NCBI GenBank assembly: GCA_009602725.1
Contig: WELB01000126.1
Location: 104,229 to 138,416 of the forward strand
DNA: 34,188 nucleotides
From: Spirogloea muscicola
Taxonomy: Eukaryota; Streptophyta; Zygnematophyceae; Spirogloeales; Spirogloeaceae
Direction: 5' to 3'
Shown: piece after piece, positions 22,180 to 33,558 of the stretch
Layout: each line of letters begins with the position of its first letter
Position numbering within the stretch: the first letter of the stretch is position 1
Notes under the pieces: model-generated
The model's database searches: none
Told to the model about the DNA's origin: nothing
What the model saw: only the letters and a program-made list of their open reading frames with translations
Translations under genes and position numbers: made by a program

Positions 22180-23023
22180 ATGGAGGAGGCGGAGGCCCGC
22201 CGCGCGCGGCTGCGCGCCATGCGGCAGGCTGCAGATCGGAAGAGCGTCGTGTAGCCTTGACAGCGGCGCGGCAGCAGGCGCGGCGCAGGGCTTCGCATAC
22301 TACACAGACCCTCTGGCGGCATACGCGCCGAAGCCTGCTGGGGCCTCCATGCAGTGGCGAGGGCCCCAGGCTGCGCCACAGCAGCCTCTGATCGCGCAGC
22401 TGCCCGCGCCGTCACAGCCGGGTGCGCCCGTCTTTGCGCCGCCAGGGCGGCCAGAGAACCATGGTGGCGCAATGCCGGCTCCTGGGGACCCTCGTGTGGG
22501 AGCTGGCTTCGGGCGGGGAGGCCCGTGGCGGCCCCCCCATCAGCCGAGACCCCCTCGGTACTTCCGGCCTTACGTGGGCCACGGCCACGACGGTGCCGGC
22601 ATGGCTGGCCATGCTGGTGGCGACGGCAGCTTCGTGGGTCCGCACCGAGGCGCCTTCCCAGGTGGGGCTCAGCCTGGTGGTCAGCTCCTTCGCTCAGATG
22701 GGAGGCAGGACGGACGTTATCGTGGTGGTCGTGGTGGCGGGGGACCGTCGAGGGGCCCAAAGGCCCCGCGGCACGGCGGCGGCGGCGGCCGCGGCGGCGG
22801 CCATGGCGGCGGCGGCGAGGTGTCCGCACGAGAGAAGCCCCACCTGTTCTACAACAAGTCCATGGTGCAGGACCCCTGGAAGGACTTGCTCGCGGCCCTG
22901 CCCCCAGCTGCAGCACCCCCGTCGCACTCTACGCCACAAGCTGCGCCAAACGCTGGCCGTGAAAGCAGCACCAAGAGCTCTGAGGGCTTGGAAACAAATG
23001 CCGCCGCAAGCAATTTGACTTGA
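22180..23023 (+). CDS. Gly/Pro-rich protein with conserved termini, possibly SICKLE-like; reading frame interrupted by adapter sequence
   Basis: From ATG at 22180 the frame reads MEEAEARRARLRAMRQAA and then meets a stop inside a 22-base Illumina adapter match (22233-22254). Leaving those bases out, the frame continues directly into a second open frame (LDSGAAAGAAQGFAYYTDPL) and ends at TGA 23021-23023, giving 273 residues. The total is divisible by three only without the adapter. The protein has a basic N-terminal helix, an FAYYTDPLAAY motif, a middle rich in Pro, then RGG/GGGG repeats typical of RNA-binding low-complexity segments, and a C-terminal LFYNKSMVQDPWKDL. The combination of an N-terminal E/R-rich helix, a Y-TDP-A motif, an RGG stretch and a terminal SMV-DPWK motif recalls plant SICKLE (hydroxyproline-rich, small RNA and splicing related), but I recall that family imperfectly. 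It converges on CCaMK. Confidence 0.65.
22233..22254 (+). other. Illumina TruSeq adapter sequence (assembly artefact)
   Basis: Twenty-two bases beginning AGATCGGAAGAGCG and ending CGTCGTGTAG match the Illumina TruSeq read-through adapter known from standard library kits. They fall in the coding exon of the SICKLE-like gene, bring in an in-frame stop and shift the frame by one. Both defects vanish if the 22 bases are not genomic. Confidence 0.93.
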
Positions 23024-23942
23024 TGAAAAGCTCCGGCTTGCTTTGCTAGCCCCTGGCTACTTCTCGTTGAGCACAAGCACAGCAGCCTCGTCCTCGAAAG
23101 ACGTCCAACCAACACTACTACACTGCCTCTTGGTGAGCCCTCCCTTATCATGGGCACGCAGTCTACCCTGCCGCCAATGGCTTGCCTGAACTGTTGCACA
23201 TCGATTGGCTCTCTGACCTGCCTGCCACTCTCACCAGCTATCAGACCTTTTCGTCTGTTTCCAGGGGCGTGTTCCTGTAAAGGAGGAGCACGGAAGCTTC
23301 ACGACCTTACAGCATAGCCACCTGCGGATGACGTTGACCAGCTCAGCAGAGGGCTATGTGTTGCTCTGGACATAATGCATGATGGCCTTGCTCAGGCTAC
23401 GACACAGCCAACCGCGAGCCTGACGCAGGCTGAACAAAAGCTGTGGCAGATGCTGACTGTGCTCTCTAAGCTGCTGTTTCTGCACTGCAATGTGCAGTGA
23501 TATGATAGCAATTTTAAAAGCAAGGCATGGGCTGGTTCTCCATGCTTTGAGGGATTGCTAGATCAGCACAGCAAGTTGCAAGCTTAGAAGCAATCAAGCC
23601 AGGCAGGATCCTCATAATATTGCTCAGCCAGTCCTGCAAGCTAAGTGAGATGCAGAGCCAGGCACGGCACACTTGCAAGCACAAGGTCTCCTTCTTAGTC
23701 CTTTAAATGGACGCAGAAGAATATTCTGGTGCCTCCCTGATTGACAAGAGCGTGAGTCTATGTCCTTTAAGGAATATTTCTAGGAGCCCTGCATTACCAG
23801 GAGCCCTGCGAGTGTGCCTTGCAATGGGCGGCTCTTTCTTACGAGAGCTGGCCAATGCAAGCCATACTTGCCGCTCATGGTGCATGTGCAGAGGCGGCCA
23901 GAAAGCAATGTTATAACAGCTCCTACAACGGCCTGCAGTCTC
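23024..23942. other. Convergent intergenic region (3' UTRs)
   Basis: This 0.9 kb lies between the stop codons of the SICKLE-like gene (+) and CCaMK (-). It should hold the two 3' UTRs. No credible coding frame was seen. Short direct repeats occur near 23699-23810 (TCCTTTAA with GAATATT twice; GGAGCCCTGC twice). Confidence 0.5.
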
Positions 23943-26623
23943 TCATCTGCACCTCATCTGTCGCTTTGCGGATGCGGACGCCTTCTCCTTCGCTGAGGGA
24001 GAGATGCCACGCGCCGTCTGCAGCAGCGCATCCATTATGTACTTATCTGAGTGGAGGCCCGCACGGAATTCCTCGAAGCTCAGCCGCCCGTCGCTGTTGG
24101 CATCCATGCGGTCGAATAGGTCATCCAGCTCGCCCTGCTCTGTGATGTTTGACGGGAGGAACTCACACGGCAAGGCCTGCCCACATTTGCAGCAAGCTAA
24201 GTCAAATGCTATAAGCAACAGCATGACGATCTACTTCCTGTCCTTTAAGTGCAGCCAAACAAAAAGTAGCAGAGTCTAGTCCTCTTATACATGTTAAATC
24301 GCATGGACACACTAACCAAGTCCACATGTTGGCTGGCAAAGTTTGCCTTTCTTACTCGCAACATGCAAGCAAGCTCCTCCTTTGAAATGTGACCCGAATC
24401 GTCCAAGTCATACATCTGCAGCCAGTAAGGTTTCGTGAAGGAATCTCTTAAAAATGCACTATCGCCAAAGCTCAAATGCCTGCATGACCCAAGGAACACT
24501 GTAGAGATGTGCATTTCTGCTTCAACAAATTGCATGTGGGCACTGTACCTTGAAGCAGAACTTGAGGGCCTCCTCGCCCTCCGACTTCTTCAGAGATGCA
24601 AACCCGCACACAATCTCGCGCATGTCCACTGTGCCATCGCTGTTTGCGTCGAAGATGTCAAAGATGCGATGTGCAATGGGGGTCAGCGAGCCCATCTGCA
24701 TGCCCTGCAACACCTGCTCAAATGCTGGGAGTGTCAGGCTGGTCCCATCCCCTGCCCTGCAGCACAACAGGGACGTCGGCCATCAATGAGTTTGGTAGGC
24801 ACATGCAGGAATACTGCCCTGGATAATCATCTGAGCTCAGTTTGCACCAAAGTAGAGGTACCCCTGGTCGTACCTGAAGCATGTCACGACTAGCTGCCAT
24901 GCCAAGGGAAGATTGCTGCCGTGGTTGCAATGAGTGAATGAAGGCGACTAAAAGCCTCAAGATGCGCAAGCATCTGACTAGCCAGAACGTGATGAGGGAG
25001 GATATTGCGTACAAGCGTCTGAACTGGCTGTGCAGCATCTTGAGCTCCCCAGAACTTAGCCCCTCGCTGCCCATGAGTGACCGCAGCTGCTTGGTACGCA
25101 GCATGAACTGGCTGCTCACGATGCTGGCATAGGCAGCCGCACGGAACTTGCGGCGAGCATTGAAGGAGATGAGCCGACGGAAGATGTCCTCCTCCACTGG
25201 CTCCTGCTTTGCCACTTGGCCCGTCACCCAAGGATGCAGCAGCAGCTGCCACGCGGTACTAGCACCAGCCGATGAGGGCTCCTGAGACAGCTGAACAGAG
25301 TGGCAGCAGGAGCGGCAGCTGATTGATGGACGAGGCAGGAGTCCACAGCACACTACTAAACCCCTGTTACGAGCTCGCTCTTACCTCTGCAGCGCTTGGC
25401 CGCTGGCTGGCGTCCAACGTGAGGAGGCCCTCAATGAGCTGCTTGGCAGATGGCGACACGCTCTTCCACGTCTTCTCGTCAAAGTCAAAGGAGGCCTGCA
25501 CGCAAGGCCATAGAATCACAGATTGAAAGTACCTTATCTCAGTAAAGGGCTGATTCGCTATCTTGCTCTTGGACTTGCGTAAGTGCATGTTGGTACTTTC
25601 TTGACTCGGTGCGACGACTGCCATCCCGCTCAGTCTTGTCTTGAAGAGCAGCTGACAAGCACACAGAATCTGTGGCAGAGGCTTAGCTCAAGCTATGGTG
25701 GGCTCAGTGGCAGAAGCACCTACCTTCTGGATGAGCTGCTGCTTCTCCTTGGTGCTGCGGGCGTGGAAAGGAGGGTATCTGATCGAGGTCGACATGCAAT
25801 GCACGATGCCATAGAGTCAGGCTGGCCAGCAACTCGAGTGAGGCCGACACCCACGAACCGAATGGACACGTGATGTTGGGCTCAGGGGCAAGCGCTCAGC
25901 CGGCTCACTGCCAGCATCACAAGGGAAAAAGGTGGCCGTCCTTGCGGGCGCTCACCCACAGAGCAGGATGTAGAGGATGACGCCGAGGGACCACATGTCG
26001 CTGGCGGGGCCGAGGCGGCGCTGCTGCAGCGCCTCGGGCGGCACGTAGTCGATGGAGCCGAAGAGGCCGGCGAGCGGCCGGGTGGCGCCCTCGATCTGGC
26101 TCAGCCCGAAGTCCATGATCTTGAGCGGCGCCGCCTCGTCGGGCGTCAGGAAGAGGCAGTTCTCGGGCTTGAGGTCGCCGTGCACGATGTCCGCGGCGTG
26201 CAGGCTGGCCAGGCCGGCGGCGAGCTGCCGGATGACAGCGGCGGCGCCGGCCTCGGAGTAGCGCTCCTGCGACGCGATGCGGTCGAAGAGCTCGCCGCCG
26301 GAGCAGAGCTCTAGCACCAGGTGGACGTCCGCAGCGTCCTCGAACACGTCGCACAGGTGGATGACATTGGCGTGCGGCGACACCCGCTCCACCACCGCGG
26401 CCATCACCACCACCTCGTTCTCCACCATCGCCGCCGCCTCCGCGTGCGCGCCCCGCTTCCTCAGCGTCTTCACCGCCACCTCCCCGCCGCCGCCGCGGGC
26501 CACGGCGCGTCGCACCACGGAGAAGCCGCCGGTGCCCAGCACCTCCGCCAGCGAGTAGTGCTCCTCCAGGCGCCGCGGCGCGCCGTCGTCATCGTCGTCC
26601 TCGCTGGGGCTGCCGGCACCCAT
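23943..26623 (-). CDS. CCaMK: Calcium- and calmodulin-dependent protein kinase (CCaMK/DMI3 type)
   Basis: Seven exons on the minus strand: 25956-26623, 25724-25778, 25385-25495, 25013-25245, 24549-24756, 24356-24415, 23943-24176. They sum to 1569 nt, 522 codons plus stop, close to legume CCaMK (about 518-523). The Ser/Thr kinase domain spans about residues 23-285: GTGGFSVV glycine loop, ATP lysine K52, HGDLKPEN at 148-155, DFG at 171-173, PPEAL, EKTW with T250. A calmodulin-binding segment follows (FNARRKFRAAAYASIVSS, about 306-323; LRTK after it), then three visinin-like EF-hands with intact 12-residue loops (DANSDGTVDMRE 392-403, DLDDSGHISKEE 428-439, DANSDGRLSFEE 470-481). Three rather than four EF-hands, and the FNARRK segment in place of a CDPK junction, separate it from CDPKs. 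In land plants CCaMK decodes nuclear calcium spiking in symbiosis. T250 sits where the autophosphorylated Thr of DMI3 lies. The usual HRD arginine is Gly149. ATG at 26623 is the first in-frame ATG; N-terminal Gly2 is followed by an acidic run. Confidence 0.93.
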
Positions 26624-26943
26624 GCCGGCGCCCCAGGCGGGCGTGTCCGCAGGACCAGCCCGCGCGAGCCGCCGCCGCCGCTGCCGNCCGAAGGCCGCGG
26701 GGCCGCGAGGCGCCAGGCGGCCTGCAGGCAAGTGGCGGGAGGCGGTGCAGCGGCGCCGCCCAGTCGGCACGCCCCCCACGGGCTGGCCTGCGGAAGCGGA
26801 AGGCGGAGCGGTGCAGCTTCGCCTTCCGCAGCGAGCCCGGGCTCAGGCTCTGCTGACGTCTTGGAGGCTAGTATCCTGCTATTTGCGCCATCCAGCCCTT
26901 TCAGACCTACTCAGACCTGATGTTGCTCACTCGTGGGTACTGA

Positions 26944-27007
26944 GCTTCCCTCTGCATCCCAGCCACCAGTTAATCTGGCCGCGCTTGCTCTCGCTTCCCT
27001 CTGCATC
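26944..27007 (-). repeat. 34-bp unit flanked by 15-bp direct repeats
   Basis: GCTTCCCTCTGCATC occurs at 26944-26958 and again at 26993-27007. Between them are 34 bases that, read on the minus strand, match the repeat unit at 21889-21926 apart from a 3-base difference. The identity runs 33 bases (26957-26989 against 21895-21927), just entering the left repeat. The arrangement looks like an insertion with target-site duplication or like slippage. Confidence 0.75.
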
Positions 27008-27060
27008 GTCTATGTGTTCTGCAGTGTTTTGTAGTGTGGTCCTTTTTCCGGCTCCTCTTT

Positions 27061-27120
27061 CTTTGGCTTTGGACATTGCCCATTCTGTTTTGGGCTGGCT
27101 TTGCCAGCTCCTCTTCTCTA
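27061..27120 (-). repeat. Dispersed short repeat, copy 3
   Basis: The minus strand reads GAGAAGAGGAGCTGGCAAAG followed by CCAGCCCAAAACAGAATGG. It is the closest relative of copy 1 at 21691-21740. The centre GGCTGGCAAAGCCAGC is an inverted repeat able to form a 7-bp stem. Confidence 0.6.
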
Positions 27121-27186
27121 TGGGCGCGCACTTCTCTGTGCACTCCTTTGGGCACGCCTTCTTCTGCTTTGGGCACGCCTTGGCTG

Positions 27187-27689
27187 GCATTCGACAGTGT
27201 GACTGTGGTCATCGTTCGGAGGATGAGATCTATTTGGCAGCTCAAATGCTTCGATGTGTTGAGGGAAGTGAACGTAATGCCTCCCACAGTTTTCTCAGAG
27301 ACGCTATGTATGGCTTGGTGCGCGAGGCAGGTTACTATGCGGCTATGGAGGTGACGGGCATCGTGCGGGTACTCCAGAAACGCGGCAGGCCCTACATCAG
27401 GCGTCTGGACGTGGTTGCGACCCCCCGGAGCGGTGGGCCGCGTCTCCTCCTTGATGTCGTTCTCATCGACGCATTCCAATCAGGGCCACCCACACCGTCT
27501 GTGCCAGGTTGCGCGACACATCATGCGGAGAGGAAGAAGGAGAGGCACTGCAATGACCACCGCCGGGGCGACCACTGTTTCCCATGCGCCATGGACATAT
27601 ACGCGGCTACGGAACGAAGTGGTCTTCCCTCCTCCATCGCCTGGCTCTGCATGTCGATGCCCGGCGACGTAGTCGGGCGGGTAGCTTAG
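27187..27689 (+). mobile_element. Non-LTR (LINE-like) retroelement fragment, C-terminal end of the pol ORF
   Basis: The frame ending at TAG 27687-27689 encodes about 165 residues resembling the end of algal non-LTR reverse transcriptase ORFs. It has a Cys-rich CDCGHRSEDE...LRC segment, then an S-FLRDAMYGLVREAG block, then a restriction-endonuclease-like core (RRLDVVATPRSGGPRLLLDV) followed by AERKKERH and a CFPCAMDIYAA block. No reverse transcriptase domain lies upstream, so it looks like a 5'-truncated insertion, the usual fate of LINEs. Codon use is GC-rich. No poly(A) tail or clear target-site duplication was found. Family assignment rests on recalled pattern, not alignment. Confidence 0.5.
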
Positions 27690-28057
27690 GGCATTCTAGC
27701 GTCCCGCAAGCCATCGTTGCATGCTATAGAATGCGGCTATCATTGAGTTCCAGGCACTTGCGATACACCAGCGTGCTGGGCGTGCATTAGCCCAGGCTAA
27801 TGGCTTCCGTGGTTGTGGTTGGCTCCTCAGCTTAGCTTGTCAGATATGCATGTGCTCACTCGGGGATATAAGTGTCACCCTTAGCTAGCTCATTACCCCG
27901 TAATAGGACATTTGTAATGCTAGAATTGGCCTCACTTTCAATGTCATGCGCATCGCGCGCCTTCTCTCTTTGGGCACGCCTTTCACAGCCACTGCCTTAC
28001 AGTGCAAGAGCTGCTTCAGGCTCATGCCCTGCACCAGAAAGAAAGTGGCTCTCCCAA

Positions 28058-28112
28058 AGGGGGCAAGGGCTGTGAACAGTCAGCCCAAACAAAATTGACA
28101 AGGTCCGAAGGG
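28058..28112 (+). repeat. Dispersed short repeat, copy 4
   Basis: GGGGCAAGGGCTGTGA followed by CAGCCCAAAC, TTGACAAGGTCCGAAGG. Its first 16 bases are identical to the minus strand of 28726-28785, so the two copies form a widely spaced inverted pair. Confidence 0.6.
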
Positions 28113-28725
28113 ACCGAAAAGCGCTTGACGAGAAAGCTGGTCGAGCCTCAGCTGGTGGCACAAGGGCTTGTCAAGTGCCGTCCCCTATTTGGGCATTCAA
28201 TTACCGACCTCTATGTCCTGACTCGCGGTTACAGAGCGAGTCAGCTTTAGCAGCTGCTTATGTACACCTGTCGATGTGCTTGCCTCTGTACTTGACCACT
28301 CAGGCCCTCCATCAACCAATACACACTCCATACTGCAGCTCCTTCCAGTCTTCTTTGATATGCGTCTAGCCCTTTTCGGCATTGTCAATACCTTTTGGAA
28401 TGCCTTTTAGGATGGCCTTTCACAGCCTTTAGGAAATGCTTCATCTTGATTTTCAGTGATGCATTTCCAGACTCCGCTGGACCTTGTCCTCCTAAAAGCT
28501 GGCCCTTCTCTGCCTCGCCCCCCTTTGGAGAAGCTGCTCCTCGTACATAGCCCCATTCGGAAGAGCTTCTTTGTTCCAGCTAAGTCCGCTTCTTGGGCAG
28601 GTCTTTCATAGCCATCGCCTCATCCTGAACGAGCTTCTTTGTAGCTGCTATCTTCTAATCTGCGGCTATTGACTAGGGGTGTTTGAGGAGCCATCCTTAG
28701 GGGTCACTTGAGTGGTTTGCGCTTG

Positions 28726-28785
28726 CCGACCTCTGTAGACCTTGTCCATTTCTATTGGGAAGGCCTCTCACAGCCCTTGCCCCTC
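28726..28785 (-). repeat. Dispersed short repeat, copy 5
   Basis: The minus strand reads GGGGCAAGGGCTGTGAGAGG, then CCTTCCCAATAG and AAATGGACAAGGTCTACAG. It pairs with copy 4 in opposite orientation about 610 bases away. Confidence 0.6.
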
Positions 28786-29176
28786 TCTCAGCGAGCTTCT
28801 TGACTTTGAGCACCCTGCCGACCAATATGCGGGCATCGATCAGCAATCTCTGCCCCACAGCTACAGAGCGGGTCACTATAGGGGCAAACTGCCCACATTC
28901 ATGGACGTGCTTGCCTCAGTGCTTGGCTGCTCTTGCCCTGCGCCTTCATCTCTTGGCCTGCATCACACACCTTCCTCCCATCTCTTTCTCCTCCTCACGC
29001 CCTCCTTCTGCCGCTCAGGTCTACTCTCAACCGGCCCTCCCCATGGGATGGCGGACCAAGGCTCAGCAGCATCGCTAGGCACCCTGGGCCAAGCCCGAGT
29101 AGCACGGCGGCCTGGCCCGTCTCAGCTCCGGGTTGACAAGCATGCGCGTCTGCAACACCCGCTCCAAAATGCAGGC

Positions 29177-31970
<2,794 letters not shown>

Positions 31971-32166
31971 GGCTGGCTGCGGCGGCGCCAGGAGCCCTTC
32001 CTTCCTGCGCGCGGCGGCGCCGGCGGCGGTTGCGAAGAGCTGTGGGCCGGGACCTAGGGGTTCAGCGGGAGCAGGGTTCTGGGCTTCGCCCGAGCTGGAG
32101 GATTGGGCCTGACACCTGCCCGAGCCCAGCGATCGCAGGCTTCCTCAGCTGTGCTTAATGTCGTAA

Positions 32167-32226
<60 letters not shown>

Positions 32227-33558
32227 GGGGGAGATGGGAAGGCTTCCATGGCCATGTGCTTGTCATATGTCAGCCACTCCTTTTGGCTTGCATTTCCGCC
32301 TACAATACTTATAGAATTGAGTGTGTGCTGAATGATGGAGGGCCTGAGTGGCCAAGTACGAAGGCAAGCACAACCGCAGAAACGCCGCCTACCTCTGTAC
32401 AGAATCGTCAAAGGTAGGCAGAGCACAGCGGCTGAAACACAGGGCCAGCCACTTGCTCTAGTCAACCTCTTCCTGTTTGTGGGCTGGCCCATCTGCAGCT
32501 ACTTGCGGCTACTGGATCCTCTTTCGCACTTTCTAACAAGTCTATCGTGTCAGCGTGATGGACGAGGGGCTGTGAAAGCCAGCCTGAAGGACGGTGGTGT
32601 ACTCTGACATCAGCATATAGCTGATAGGCTGAGAACCGCATCTCACTTCGTATTCGCCAAGAGGACCTGTGGTTCGTCAATATTTCAGTAGCAACTTTTT
32701 CCATGTAGTCCCCTCCCATCAGCTGAGGTCACGGCCGGAGAATATTGCAGAGGCTTGAGGGTGTTGTGCTGCTGCCTGAAGCTCCGTATTGACAGTCGGC
32801 TACAGACTAAAGTCACAGATTTCATTCTTGCCTTCAGAGTCCACTTGTGAAGTACCAGCTATTTGTGGATGTCATGACCTCGGTCGTGATGTCCTGATTA
32901 ATGTGGGCAGTCAATGAGCCTGCAATTTCTAAGTGAGAGTAAATTGGCTGGTAGTCCAAGGCTGTGAGCTTGTCATTCACTTTGGCAAGCTCCTTAGATC
33001 AACATCTCACAAAAATACGACTATCCGATGAAGACATGCTGAAGCAACCGGTGGTGTGGCGTAGGAGGGGTCCAATCCCACAACAAGTAGCAGTGGCTAT
33101 TCCTTGCTCGTGTTAGACAACAAGCAAACTCGTGGTGTAAAGTACTGTGATGTGCTCACTGACAGCCCACAGCATCCTTGGCCAACTGGTTCTCCGCTCC
33201 AGAGAAAATTGACATGTGGGTGGCAACTAGTGGATAAGTTCGCTATGTATGCCTTGCCATGTTGCTAGACGCAGCATGGCGTACAACTTAAGTCTGTGTT
33301 GACAGGATAGCAAGAATAAGAGGAATGGGACTAAGGAATCGACGAGCTGGGGAAAATCTTATTTGCGGGACTGCAGTGCTCTGTTGCCCGTTCAAAGTGA
33401 CCAGCAATACAGAAGCTCTGCAGACATGCTGCAGAGAGTAGCCACCTCCACCAGCTTATCAGATGGTGCTCTCCATCCAAGCGGATGGGACAAAAGCGAC
33501 AATACTGGCTTGTCTTTCACTATGCCGAGATGAAAACTTGCGAAATCGTTCGGTCAGG
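31971..33558. other. Intergenic region between GSNOR and Tha4
   Basis: GSNOR (start codon 31970, minus) and Tha4 (stop at 33559, minus) are in tandem, so this 1.6 kb holds the GSNOR promoter and 5' UTR and the Tha4 3' UTR. A (GA)27 tract lies 200 bases upstream of the GSNOR start. A diverged copy of the dispersed repeat is at about 32563-32592 (GAGGGGCTGTGAAAGCCAGC). Between 32600 and 33558 I see nothing recognisable. Confidence 0.55.
32170..32223 (+). repeat. (GA)27 microsatellite upstream of GSNOR
   Basis: Fifty-four bases of uninterrupted GA dinucleotides, followed by a G-rich stretch. On the GSNOR coding strand it is a CT tract 200 bases before the start codon, so it may lie in the 5' UTR or core promoter. 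Its copy number is likely variable and collapse-prone in assembly. Confidence 0.97.

Larger units (their letters stand above)
26624..29176. other. Repeat-rich intergenic region between CCaMK and GSNOR
   Basis: The part next to 26623 should hold the CCaMK promoter and 5' UTR; it is GC-rich and contains one undetermined base (N at 26687). Further on lie a 34-bp insertion between 15-bp direct repeats (26944-27007), TTTGGGCACGCC repeated near 27148, 27168 and 27967, a LINE-like fragment (27187-27689) and at least five diverged copies of a short dispersed repeat in both orientations (27061-27120, 28058-28112, 28370-28430, 28475-28512, 28726-28785). I see no host gene. Confidence 0.55.

Noticed and set aside
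22017-22916. Minus-strand open frame of 299 codons opposite the SICKLE-like gene
   Set aside because: Composition-driven shadow of the Gly/Pro-rich gene (Arg/Ala/Pro rich); it even reads through the adapter sequence.
26927-27190. Minus-strand frame rich in Cys-Pro-Lys (CPKQKKACPKECTEKC)
   Set aside because: It arises from the TTTGGGCACGCC repeats and the dispersed repeat copy, and begins without family resemblance.
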